7,349 bases of DNA from Pseudomonadota bacterium (GTDB taxonomy: Bacteria; Pseudomonadota; Alphaproteobacteria; Rhizobiales; Methylopilaceae), in NCBI GenBank assembly GCA_023389135.1, contig JAEWEX010000282.1, positions 1 to 7,349 of the forward strand. The letters run 5' to 3'. A model generated the notes under the pieces. It was not told where the DNA came from. It saw only the letters and a list, made by a program, of their open reading frames with translations, and made no database searches. This document shows, one piece after another, positions 1 to 5,861 of this stretch. Positions within the stretch are counted from its first letter, which is position 1. Each line of letters opens with the position of its first letter. The position numbers and the translations under genes were made by a program.

Positions 1-838
1 GGCGATCCTCGGCGCCGGGCTCGCCATTGCCGTGCTGATCCAGACGGCGCTCGCCCTGCGCCCGCTCGACCGGCTGCGCCGCGAACTGGCCGAGGTGCGG
101 CAGGGACGCCGCGAGCGCCTGCCCATGCGGACCTTCGCCGAGGTCGCGCCGCTGGTGGCGGAGGTCAACGGGCTGCTGGCGCACAACGCCGCCGTGATCG
201 ACCGGGCGCGCACCCATGCCGCCAACCTCGCCCACGGCCTGAAGACGCCGCTGTCCGTGCTCGCCGCGGCGGCCGCAGCCCCGGGGCGCGACCCCGACGG
301 CGTGATCGGCGAGACGGTGGAGGCCATGGACCGGCAGATCCGCCACCATCTCCGCCGCGCCCGCGCGGCCGGCGCAGCCGGCGTGCTGGGCGCGCGGGTG
401 CCGGTGGCTCCCGTGACGCGGGAGATCGCCGCGATGCTCGCCAGGGTCCATGCCGACCGCCGCCTGACGGTAGACATCGAGGTGCCGGAGACCCTGGTGT
501 TCGCCGGCGAGCGCCAGGACCTGGAGGAGATGCTGGGCAACCTCCTGGACAACGCCTTCAAATGGGCCGCGGGCCGCATTGCGGTGACGGCAGCGCTTGC
601 CGGCGAGGCCGGAGGGCGGCTGGCGATCGCGGTGGCCGACGACGGCCCGGGCCTTGCGGAGGAGGCCCGCGGCGAGGCGCTGCGCCCGGGCGGCCGGCTC
701 GACACCAGCGTGCCCGGCGACGGCTTGGGCCTCGCAATCGTCCGCGACCTCGCGACGCTCTACGGCGGCGCGCTGGCTTTGGGCCGCGGCCCGCATGGCG
801 GGCTCGCGGCGCGGCTGGAGCTGCCAGCCGCGCCGTGA
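1..838 (+). CDS. Sensor histidine kinase, PhoQ-like, C-terminal part (5' end outside window)
   Basis: The reading frame is open from base 2 and ends at TGA 836-838, giving 278 visible residues of an inner-membrane two-component sensor kinase. It begins in a hydrophobic stretch (about residues 1-19) that is probably the last membrane helix, followed by a HAMP-like linker starting LRPLDRL. The dimerisation/phosphoacceptor H-box is NLAHGLKTPLSVL, with the histidine codon at 233-235. The ATPase domain shows the N-box NLLDN (residues 180-184), the G1 box DDGPG (213-217) and the G2 box GDGLGL (239-244), so all catalytic motifs are intact. The AH-LKTPL form of the H-box and the short ATP lid resemble the PhoQ-type group. 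The signal sensed cannot be told because the sensor domain is missing. The partner response regulator is presumably upstream; none lies in this window. The gene converges on the amidohydrolase gene, and its last codons form one arm of a strong hairpin. The family call is firm; the PhoQ-like subgroup is less so. Confidence 0.93.
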   Translation, partial: AILGAGLAIAVLIQTALALRPLDRLRRELAEVRQGRRERLPMRTFAEVAPLVAEVNGLLAHNAAVIDRARTHAANLAHGLKTPLSVLAAAAAAPGRDPDGVIGETVEAMDRQIRHHLRRARAAGAAGVLGARVPVAPVTREIAAMLARVHADRRLTVDIEVPETLVFAGERQDLEEMLGNLLDNAFKWAAGRIAVTAALAGEAGGRLAIAVADDGPGLAEEARGEALRPGGRLDTSVPGDGLGLAIVRDLATLYGGALALGRGPHGGLAARLELPAAP

Positions 839-839
839 G
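803..839. terminator. Long hairpin at the convergent gene junction, possible bidirectional terminator or 3'-end stabiliser
   Basis: CTCGCGGCGCGGCTGG (803-818) pairs with CCAGCCGCGCCGTGAG (824-839) around the 5-base loop AGCTG. This gives a 16-bp stem whose only imperfection is a G.U wobble in plus-strand RNA (806 with 836), or a C.A mismatch in minus-strand RNA. The 11 loop-proximal pairs are perfect and all but two are G-C. It covers the last codons and the stop of the kinase gene and starts 2 bases after the amidohydrolase stop on the other strand, so it lies at the 3' end of both transcripts. No T-tract follows on either strand. It is therefore not a canonical intrinsic terminator, and could instead block 3' exonucleases or cause pausing. 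Confidence 0.55.
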
Positions 840-841
840 GG

Positions 842-2008
842 TCAGGCCGCCATGGAGGTCTCGGCGAGACGCACCCAGTAGGACACGCCGACAGGGATCA
901 GGTCGTCGTTGAAATCGTATTTCGGGTGGTGGAGGTTCGCGGACTTGCCGTTGCCGGCGAAGATGAACGCGCCGGGACGCCGCTCCAGCATGAAGGAGAA
1001 GTCCTCGCCGCCCATGACCGGCGGCGTCGCGGTGTCGACGGAACCGGCGCCGCCGATCTCCTCCGCGATGGCGGCGGCGAACGCCGTCCTGCCCGCGTCG
1101 TTCACGGTGACCGGATAATCCCGCAGATAGGTCGCGACCGCCCGCGCGCCGAACACGCCGGCCGTGGCCTCAACGACGTGCTTGAAGCGAGCCTCCAGCA
1201 GGTCGCGAACCTCTGGCGTCAGCGAGCGGGCCGTGCCCGTGATCACCGCGGTCTCGGGGATCACGTTGTCGGTGAAGCCGGCGTTGAAGGTCGTGATCGA
1301 GATCAGGCCGGATTCCAGCGGATCGACGTTGCGCGACACGATGGACTGGAGCGCGGTGACGATGTGGGCGCCGACCAGAACGGTGTCCACCGCCTTGTGC
1401 GGCCGTGCGGCGTGGCCGCCGAGGCCCGTGATCTCGATGCGCAGCCGGTCGGCGGCGGCCATCATCGGACCCGGCCGGATGGCGAAGCGACCCACCGGCA
1501 GGTCGGGCATGTTGTGCATGCCGTAGACCTCCTGGATGCCGAAACGCTCGATCAGGCCGTCGTCGATCATCGCCTTGGCGCCTGCGCCGCCCTCTTCCGC
1601 CGGCTGGAAAATGAACACCGCAGTGCCGTCGAAGTTGCGGGTCTCGGCGAGATGCCGGGCGGCGCCCAGCAGCATGGCGGTGTGGCCGTCATGGCCGCAG
1701 GCATGCATCACGCCGGGATTGGTGGAGGAATAGGCGAGGCCGGTCTCCTCCTCGATGGGCAGGGCGTCCATGTCCGCGCGCATGCCCACCACCTTGCCGG
1801 ACCCCGTGCTGCGGCCGCGCACCACCGCCACCACGCCGGTCTTGCCCAGCCCCGTCGCGACCTCGTCGACGCCGAAGCTGCGCAGCTTGTCGGCCACGAA
1901 CTGGGCAGTCCGCACTTCCTCGTAGCGCAGCTCCGGATTGGCGTGCAGGTCGCGCCGCCAGGCGGCGACCTCGTCGGCGGTTTCGGCGATGCGGTTCACG
2001 ACGGGCAT
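842..2008 (-). CDS. M20D-family metal-dependent amidohydrolase / peptidase (hippurate hydrolase-like)
   Basis: This 388-residue protein has the usual length for the M20D group (hippurate hydrolase, N-acyl-amino-acid amidohydrolase, IAA-amino-acid hydrolase, YxeP). These cytoplasmic di-metal enzymes cut an amide bond between an acyl or aminoacyl group and an amino acid. Expected metal ligands are all visible: Cys104 and His106 in MHACGHDGHT, Glu138 in FQPAEEGG (Glu139 adjacent), His165 in YGMHN, and His360 in NLHHPKYDFND. Asp81 lies in the upstream MRADMDALPIEE motif. The small dimerisation domain is marked by GLGGHAARPH (195-204), and MGGEDFSFM (332-340) precedes the last ligand. There is no signal peptide, so it should act in the cytoplasm. 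The chosen ATG (complement of 2006-2008) gives the normal MPVVNRIAETADEV N-terminus; the Shine-Dalgarno sequence before it is poor. It is transcribed divergently from the peptide-type ABC importer, which suggests that it processes the imported compound. The family is certain; the substrate cannot be read from the sequence. Confidence 0.95.
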   Translation of the reverse strand: MPVVNRIAETADEVAAWRRDLHANPELRYEEVRTAQFVADKLRSFGVDEVATGLGKTGVVAVVRGRSTGSGKVVGMRADMDALPIEEETGLAYSSTNPGVMHACGHDGHTAMLLGAARHLAETRNFDGTAVFIFQPAEEGGAGAKAMIDDGLIERFGIQEVYGMHNMPDLPVGRFAIRPGPMMAAADRLRIEITGLGGHAARPHKAVDTVLVGAHIVTALQSIVSRNVDPLESGLISITTFNAGFTDNVIPETAVITGTARSLTPEVRDLLEARFKHVVEATAGVFGARAVATYLRDYPVTVNDAGRTAFAAAIAEEIGGAGSVDTATPPVMGGEDFSFMLERRPGAFIFAGNGKSANLHHPKYDFNDDLIPVGVSYWVRLAETSMAA

Positions 2009-2052
2009 GGTCGGGGCGTCCGGGCGGTTCGTGGATCGGAGGGCGAGGCGCC

Positions 2053-2081
2053 AGCAAATCCGAGCGGGCGTCCGGGGTCAA
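2053..2081 (-). promoter_or_regulatory. Candidate sigma-70-type promoter for the amidohydrolase gene
   Basis: On the minus strand, TTGACC (complement of 2076-2081) matches 5 of 6 bases of the -35 consensus. It is followed after 17 bases by TTTGCT (complement of 2053-2058), a weak -10 element with only 3 of 6 matches. Transcription would start near 2046, giving a leader of roughly 40 bases. The -35 element adjoins the repeat cluster at 2092-2136 and overlaps one copy of the 11-bp direct repeat, a sensible position for a regulator. This rests on sequence resemblance alone. Confidence 0.3.
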
Positions 2082-2091
2082 TCGCTGCCCG

Positions 2092-2136
2092 ATGCAACCT
2101 GGTTATGCATGAATAGTCGCCGTGCATGAGGTTGCA
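2092..2136. promoter_or_regulatory. Cluster of inverted and direct repeats, candidate operator
   Basis: TGCAACCT (2093-2100) is repeated inverted as AGGTTGCA (2129-2136). Between them, TGCATGA occurs twice in direct orientation (2106-2112 and 2123-2129), and AACCTGGTT (2096-2104) is a 9-base palindrome. The stretch is visibly richer in A and T than its surroundings. It lies between the candidate minus-strand promoter and the importer operon, where a single regulator could control both directions. No regulator gene is present in the window and I cannot assign the repeats to a known family. The elements are visible; their function is inferred. Confidence 0.4.
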
Positions 2137-2271
2137 GACGATCCGGTCTGGACCGACGCCGTCGTGAATGACTAAGCTTCGGCAGGCCGTCGTCGAAGAG
2201 GGGCGCCGGTAAAGGCCCAAAGACAACCGAGACCGGCACAAGCCGCCGGCATCCACGATGAGGGGAATTCC

Positions 2272-3855
2272 ATGCGTCCGACTAGACTGGCGCTTGCCGC
2301 CGGCGTAGCGGTGGCGTTGCTTGCCGCCCCCGCCGATGCGAACACGTTCCGCTTCGCCTTCCAGGGCAACCTCAACACGCTCGACCCCTACACCTTCAAC
2401 GAGACCTTCACGCTGGGCGTGATGGGCAACGTCTATGAGGGGCTGACCAAGCGCGACAAGGAGCTGCAGATCATCCCGGGCCTGGCCGAGCGCTGGGAGG
2501 TGGTGGAGCCGACCCGCTGGCGCTTCCACCTGCGCAAGGGGATCAAGTTCCACAACGGCAACGACTTCAACGCCGACGACGTGATCTACTCCGCCCAGCG
2601 CGTGCGCGAGCAGACCTCCGACATCAAGACCCGCGTTCCCGCGGACATGAAGGTGGAGAAGGTCGACGATCACACGGTCGACTTCGTGCTCTCCTCGCCG
2701 AACCCGATCCTGCACTACGAGTGGGACACGTGGTACATGTTCGACAAGGAGTGGTCGGAGGAGAACAACGCGGTCGCGCCGTCGAGCCCGGCCGACACCA
2801 ATCCCGGCTTCGCCGCGCGCAACGCCAACGGCACCGGCCCCTTCATGGTGGACAGCCACCAGGTCGGCGTGCGCACCACCTTCAAGGCCAACCCCGACTG
2901 GTGGGGCACGCCCGAGCACAACCTCACCGAAGTGATCTTCACCCCCATCGGCTCGGCGGCGACCCGCGTCGCGGCCCTGCTGTCGGGCGAGGTCGACATG
3001 ATGGATCCGGTGCCGCTGCAGGACCAGGAGCGCGTGAACGCCAATGACGGCACCCGCGTGCTGTCCGGACCGGAGCTGCGCAGCATCTTCCTGGGCTTCG
3101 ACGCCAGGCGCGACGAGCTGGTGGGCGCCAGCGTCAAGGGCAAGAACCCGTTCAAGGACGCCAAGGTCCGGCGCGCGGTCTACCAGGCCATCGACATGGA
3201 GGCGATCCACACACGGGTCATGCGCGGCCAGTCGGCCAATGCGTCCCTGCTGATCTCTCCGCTGCTGTATTCGCGCTCGGACGAGTTCAAGCGGCATCCC
3301 TACGATCCCGACGCCTCCCGCAAGCTGCTTGCCGATGCGGGCTATGCGGACGGCTTCGAATTCATCATGGACTGCCCCAACGACCGCTACGTCAATGACG
3401 AGGCGATCTGCCAGGCGGTGGTCTCCATGCTCGCCCGCGTCGGGCTCAAGGTGAACCTGAACGCGCAGCCGCGCGCCCAGTACTTCTCCAAGGCCGGCAA
3501 CCCCAACTACGACACCAGCTTCTACCTGCTGGGCTGGACGCCGGGCTCGTTCGACAGCCACAACGTCATCTCCAACCTCGCCGGCTGTCGCGACGACAAG
3601 GGCGTCGGCGGTCCGTTCAACTATGGCGGATACTGCAACCCCAAGGTCGACGAGCTGGCCAAGCAGATCCTCGCCGAGAACGACGAGACCAAGCGCGACC
3701 AGCTGATCTTCGACGCCTACACCATCCTGCACGAGGAGGTGTCGCACATCCCGCTGCACCAGCAGGCGCTCGCCTGGGGCGTGAGCGACAAGGTCGAGAT
3801 CGCGCAGCGCGCCGACAACCAGATCCTGTTCTACTGGGTCAACATGAAGGAATGA
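2272..3855 (+). CDS. Peptide-type ABC transporter substrate-binding protein (SBP_bac_5 / DppA-OppA family)
   Basis: This 527-residue periplasmic solute receptor feeds the importer encoded just downstream. The start is supported by AGGGG 6 bases upstream and by a clear Sec signal peptide: basic MRPTR, a hydrophobic core, and an A-D-A cleavage site giving a mature N-terminus near Asn24. There is no lipobox cysteine, so it should be soluble. The family N-terminal pattern follows: NLNTLDPY (33-40), NVYEGL (53-58), GLAERWE (70-76), and WRFHLRKGIKFHNG (83-96) with DFNADDVIYS. Later landmarks are GTGPF (187-191), VRRAVYQAID (299-308) and the C-terminal HIPLHQQ (492-498). Cys368, Cys380, Cys439 and Cys455 could form two disulfides. 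The ligand-site segment reads GWTPGSFDSHN (421-431). It lacks the GDxxDP pattern of E. coli DppA, whose first aspartate binds the substrate's amino group, so the ligand may not be an ordinary free dipeptide. A strong hairpin follows the gene, consistent with higher expression than the permeases. Substrate unknown; other members of this family bind peptides, nickel, heme, opines or glutathione. Confidence 0.95.
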   Translation: MRPTRLALAAGVAVALLAAPADANTFRFAFQGNLNTLDPYTFNETFTLGVMGNVYEGLTKRDKELQIIPGLAERWEVVEPTRWRFHLRKGIKFHNGNDFNADDVIYSAQRVREQTSDIKTRVPADMKVEKVDDHTVDFVLSSPNPILHYEWDTWYMFDKEWSEENNAVAPSSPADTNPGFAARNANGTGPFMVDSHQVGVRTTFKANPDWWGTPEHNLTEVIFTPIGSAATRVAALLSGEVDMMDPVPLQDQERVNANDGTRVLSGPELRSIFLGFDARRDELVGASVKGKNPFKDAKVRRAVYQAIDMEAIHTRVMRGQSANASLLISPLLYSRSDEFKRHPYDPDASRKLLADAGYADGFEFIMDCPNDRYVNDEAICQAVVSMLARVGLKVNLNAQPRAQYFSKAGNPNYDTSFYLLGWTPGSFDSHNVISNLAGCRDDKGVGGPFNYGGYCNPKVDELAKQILAENDETKRDQLIFDAYTILHEEVSHIPLHQQALAWGVSDKVEIAQRADNQILFYWVNMKE

Positions 3856-3874
3856 CCGGCTAGCGACGCACAGA

Positions 3875-3901
3875 CCGCGCCGGACCCCGGGTCCGGCGCG
3901 G
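3875..3901 (+). terminator. Intergenic hairpin between binding-protein and permease genes (attenuator or mRNA stabiliser)
   Basis: CCGCGCCGGACCC (3875-3887) and GGGTCCGGCGCGG (3889-3901) are perfect 13-bp inverted arms around one central base. As RNA this would fold as a stem of about 11 bp with a 5-base loop. It lies about 20 bases after the binding-protein stop and about 28 bases before the permease start. No T-run follows, so full termination is unlikely. In many binding-protein-dependent ABC operons such a hairpin protects the upstream message and lets the receptor be made in excess over the membrane parts; that role is inferred here. Confidence 0.6.
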
Positions 3902-3929
3902 ACCTCTCACGGGGGAAGCGTCCCGCGCC

Positions 3930-4907
3930 ATGCTCGCATTCGTCATCCGACGTATTCTCCAGGCCGTGCTCGTCATGGGCGTGGTGGCGCTCATCGCCTT
4001 CACGATGTTCCGTTTCGTGGGCGACCCCATCAACCAGATGGTGGGCATGGACACCACCATCGCCGAGCGCGAGGCGCTGCGCGAGCGGCTCGGCCTCAAC
4101 GACAGCGTCATCGTCCAGTTCGCCCGCTATGTGGGCAATGCGGCGCAGTTCAATTTCGGGCTGTCCTACCAGTTCAAGCTGCCGGTCTCGGAGCTGCTCG
4201 CCGAGCGCTTCCCCGCCACCATGGAACTGGCCTTCGTCTCGGCGCTGCTCGCGCTCGCCGTGGGCATCCCGCTGGGCGTATATTGCGGGCTCAATCGCGA
4301 CCGCGCGCTGGCGCGGCTGTTCCAGGCGATCTCGCTGATCGGGGTGTCGCTGCCGACATTCCTGATCGGCATCCTCCTGATTTTCGTGTTCGCGGTCCAG
4401 CTCAGATGGCTGCCGGCGCTGGGACGCGGCGATGTGGTCGATCTGGGCTTCTGGAACACGGGCCTGCTCACCGTGTCTGGGCTGAAATCGCTGATCCTGC
4501 CCTCGATCACGCTGGGCCTGTTCCAGATGACGCTGATCATGCGGCTGGTGCGCTCGGAGATGCTCGAGGTGATGCGCACCGAATACATCAAGTTCGCGCA
4601 CGCCCGGGGCCTGAGCCGCCGGGCGATCAATTTCGGCCACGCGCTGAAGAACACCATGGTGCCGGTCATCACCATCACCGGCCTGCAGCTCGGCTCGATC
4701 ATCGCCTTCGCCATCATCACCGAGACCGTGTTCAACTGGCCGGGCATGGGCCGGATGTTCATCCAGGCGGTCGCCAACGTCGACATCCCGATCATGGCGG
4801 CCTACCTGCTGCTGACGGCGCTGGTGTTCGTCACCATCAACCTCCTGGACGACATCCTCTATGTGGTGGTCGATCCGCGCATCCGCATCGCGGGGCGCAC
4901 GGCATGA
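3930..4907 (+). CDS. Peptide-type ABC transporter permease, DppB/OppB family
   Basis: This 325-residue inner-membrane protein is one half of the importer channel and has the usual length for the family. The N-terminus MLAFVIRRILQAVLVM, with a first helix at about residues 10-29, is the classic DppB start. It is followed by a periplasmic segment with the family pattern ALRERLGLNDSVIVQFARY (49-67). Further hydrophobic helices lie at roughly 97-120, 132-157, 187-207, 243-265 and 287-312. The cytoplasmic EAA loop that contacts the ATPase is EYIKFAHARGLSRRAI (218-233), followed by LKNTMVPV (239-246). ETVFNWPGMG (265-274) is the family's conserved C-terminal motif. A G-rich ribosome site (GGGGGAAG, 3911-3918) lies a little far from the ATG, about 11 bases. 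The TGA overlaps the ATG of the next gene (ATGA at 4904-4907), implying translational coupling. The family is certain; the substrate is not determined by this subunit. Confidence 0.96.
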   Translation: MLAFVIRRILQAVLVMGVVALIAFTMFRFVGDPINQMVGMDTTIAEREALRERLGLNDSVIVQFARYVGNAAQFNFGLSYQFKLPVSELLAERFPATMELAFVSALLALAVGIPLGVYCGLNRDRALARLFQAISLIGVSLPTFLIGILLIFVFAVQLRWLPALGRGDVVDLGFWNTGLLTVSGLKSLILPSITLGLFQMTLIMRLVRSEMLEVMRTEYIKFAHARGLSRRAINFGHALKNTMVPVITITGLQLGSIIAFAIITETVFNWPGMGRMFIQAVANVDIPIMAAYLLLTALVFVTINLLDDILYVVVDPRIRIAGRTA

Positions 4908-5860
4908 GCGAGGCGCCGTCCGCCCCCGCGCATGAGGCGCCCGCGCCACGCGGCGCTTTCGCCCGGGCGCTGGATTCCGACGTGTTCTGGAGCTTCCGGC
5001 GCTCGCCGCTGACCATGGCCGCGGCGGCGATCACCCTGCTGCTGGTGCTCGCCGCCGTGTTCGCGCCGCTGATCGCGCCGCAGAACCCGTTCGATCCGGG
5101 CCAGCTCGACCTGTTCGACAGCCGCCTGCCGCCGGCATGGCAGGAGGGCGGCGACCCGCGCTACCTGCTCGGCACCGACGAGCAGGGCCGCGACGTGTTC
5201 TCCGCCATCCTCTACGGCATGCGCATCTCCCTGATGGTGGGCGTGCTGGGCGTGCTGTTCGCCATGCTGATCGGCGTCACGCTCGGCCTCATGGCGGGCT
5301 ATCTCGGCGGCCGGGTCGACGGCATCATCATGCGCATCGCCGACGTGCAGCTCACCTTCCCGGCGATCCTGATCGCGCTGCTGATCGACGGCATGGCGGC
5401 GGGCCTGTTCGGCCGCTCCGGCGACACCGGAAGCGCGGTGACGGTGCTGGTCATCGCCATCGCGCTGTCGTTCTGGGTGCAGTATGCGCGCACCGTACGC
5501 GGCTCCACGCTGGTGGAGATCAACAAGGACTACGTGCAGGCCGCGCGGCTGATCGGGCTGTCCTCCTTCACCATCATGTGGCGGCACGTGCTGCCCAACG
5601 TCACCGGACCGGTTCTGGTGATCGCCACCATCAACCTTGCGCTCGCCGTCATCACCGAGGCGACGCTGTCGTTCCTGGGCGTCGGCGTGCCCGGGACCAG
5701 CCCGTCCCTCGGCACGCTGATCCGCATCGGCAACGACTTCCTGTTCTCCGGGGAGTGGTGGATCACCATCTTCCCGGGCCTGACGCTCGCCGTGCTCGTC
5801 CTCGCGGTCAACCTGCTGGGCGACTGGCTGCGCGATGCGCTCAACCCGAAGCTGAGGTGA
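4904..5860 (+). CDS. Peptide-type ABC transporter permease, DppC/OppC family
   Basis: This 318-residue inner-membrane protein is the second half of the channel. The same frame is open much further upstream (to 4283), but that part is antisense-like noise inside the DppB gene. The ATG at 4904 is chosen because it overlaps the DppB stop and gives a normal DppC N-terminus: a short Ala/Pro-rich cytoplasmic tail, then FRRSPLTM (31-38) and a first helix at about 37-58. The family signature YLLGTDEQGRDVFS (87-100) follows the first periplasmic stretch, then YGMRISLMVG. The EAA loop is DYVQAARLIGLSSFTIMWRH (209-228), followed by VLPNV. EATLSFLGVGV (252-262) and the C-terminal NLLGDWLRDALNPKLR (303-318) are standard DppC endings. 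Helices fall at about 108-134, 152-165, 177-195, 236-262 and 285-306. A single base separates this gene from the next ATPase gene. Confidence 0.96.
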   Translation: MSEAPSAPAHEAPAPRGAFARALDSDVFWSFRRSPLTMAAAAITLLLVLAAVFAPLIAPQNPFDPGQLDLFDSRLPPAWQEGGDPRYLLGTDEQGRDVFSAILYGMRISLMVGVLGVLFAMLIGVTLGLMAGYLGGRVDGIIMRIADVQLTFPAILIALLIDGMAAGLFGRSGDTGSAVTVLVIAIALSFWVQYARTVRGSTLVEINKDYVQAARLIGLSSFTIMWRHVLPNVTGPVLVIATINLALAVITEATLSFLGVGVPGTSPSLGTLIRIGNDFLFSGEWWITIFPGLTLAVLVLAVNLLGDWLRDALNPKLR

Positions 5861-5861
5861 G

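Larger units (their letters stand above)
2009..2271. promoter_or_regulatory. Divergent control region between amidohydrolase and ABC importer operon
   Basis: This 263-base stretch has no credible gene and must hold the 5' ends of both divergent transcripts. It contains the repeat cluster at 2092-2136 and a possible minus-strand promoter, both listed separately. It also has an 11-bp direct repeat (GGGCGTCCGGG at 2014-2024 and 2066-2076), a small palindrome CGGTC-TG-GACCG (2144-2155), an 8-bp direct repeat GCCGTCGT (2158-2165 and 2186-2193), and a weak hairpin CTTCGGC/GTCGAAG (2177-2183 and 2192-2198, one G.U pair). The binding-protein gene has a good ribosome site AGGGG (2261-2265), 6 bases before its ATG. 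I could not identify a convincing plus-strand -35/-10 pair. No riboswitch or leader peptide is recognised. Confidence 0.6.

Noticed and set aside
926..2116. A 396-codon plus-strand frame opposite the amidohydrolase
   Set aside because: It is antisense to a gene with every M20D catalytic motif. The translation is rich in His/Arg/Gly/Ala repeats and matches no family I know.
2132..2177. Possible plus-strand promoter, for example TTGCAG (2132-2137) or TGGACC (2149-2154) as -35 with downstream CTAAG-like -10
   Set aside because: No -10 element with acceptable spacing and match could be found, so it is not annotated.
2177..2198. Small hairpin in the leader of the binding-protein gene
   Set aside because: It has only about 7 pairs including a G.U pair and an 8-base loop. 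Such stems arise readily by chance in this composition, so it is mentioned but not called a regulatory RNA.
1996..3759. A 587-codon open frame on the minus strand opposite the binding-protein gene
   Set aside because: It mirrors the codon structure of a clearly real gene in GC-rich DNA, where stops are rare in antisense frames. Its translation is low-complexity Val/Gly/Arg/His-rich with no recognisable domain.
4283..4903. In-frame upstream extension of the DppC-type permease
   Set aside because: It lies wholly within the DppB-type gene in another frame and has no membrane-protein character. The ATG at 4904 overlaps the preceding stop and gives a normal family N-terminus.
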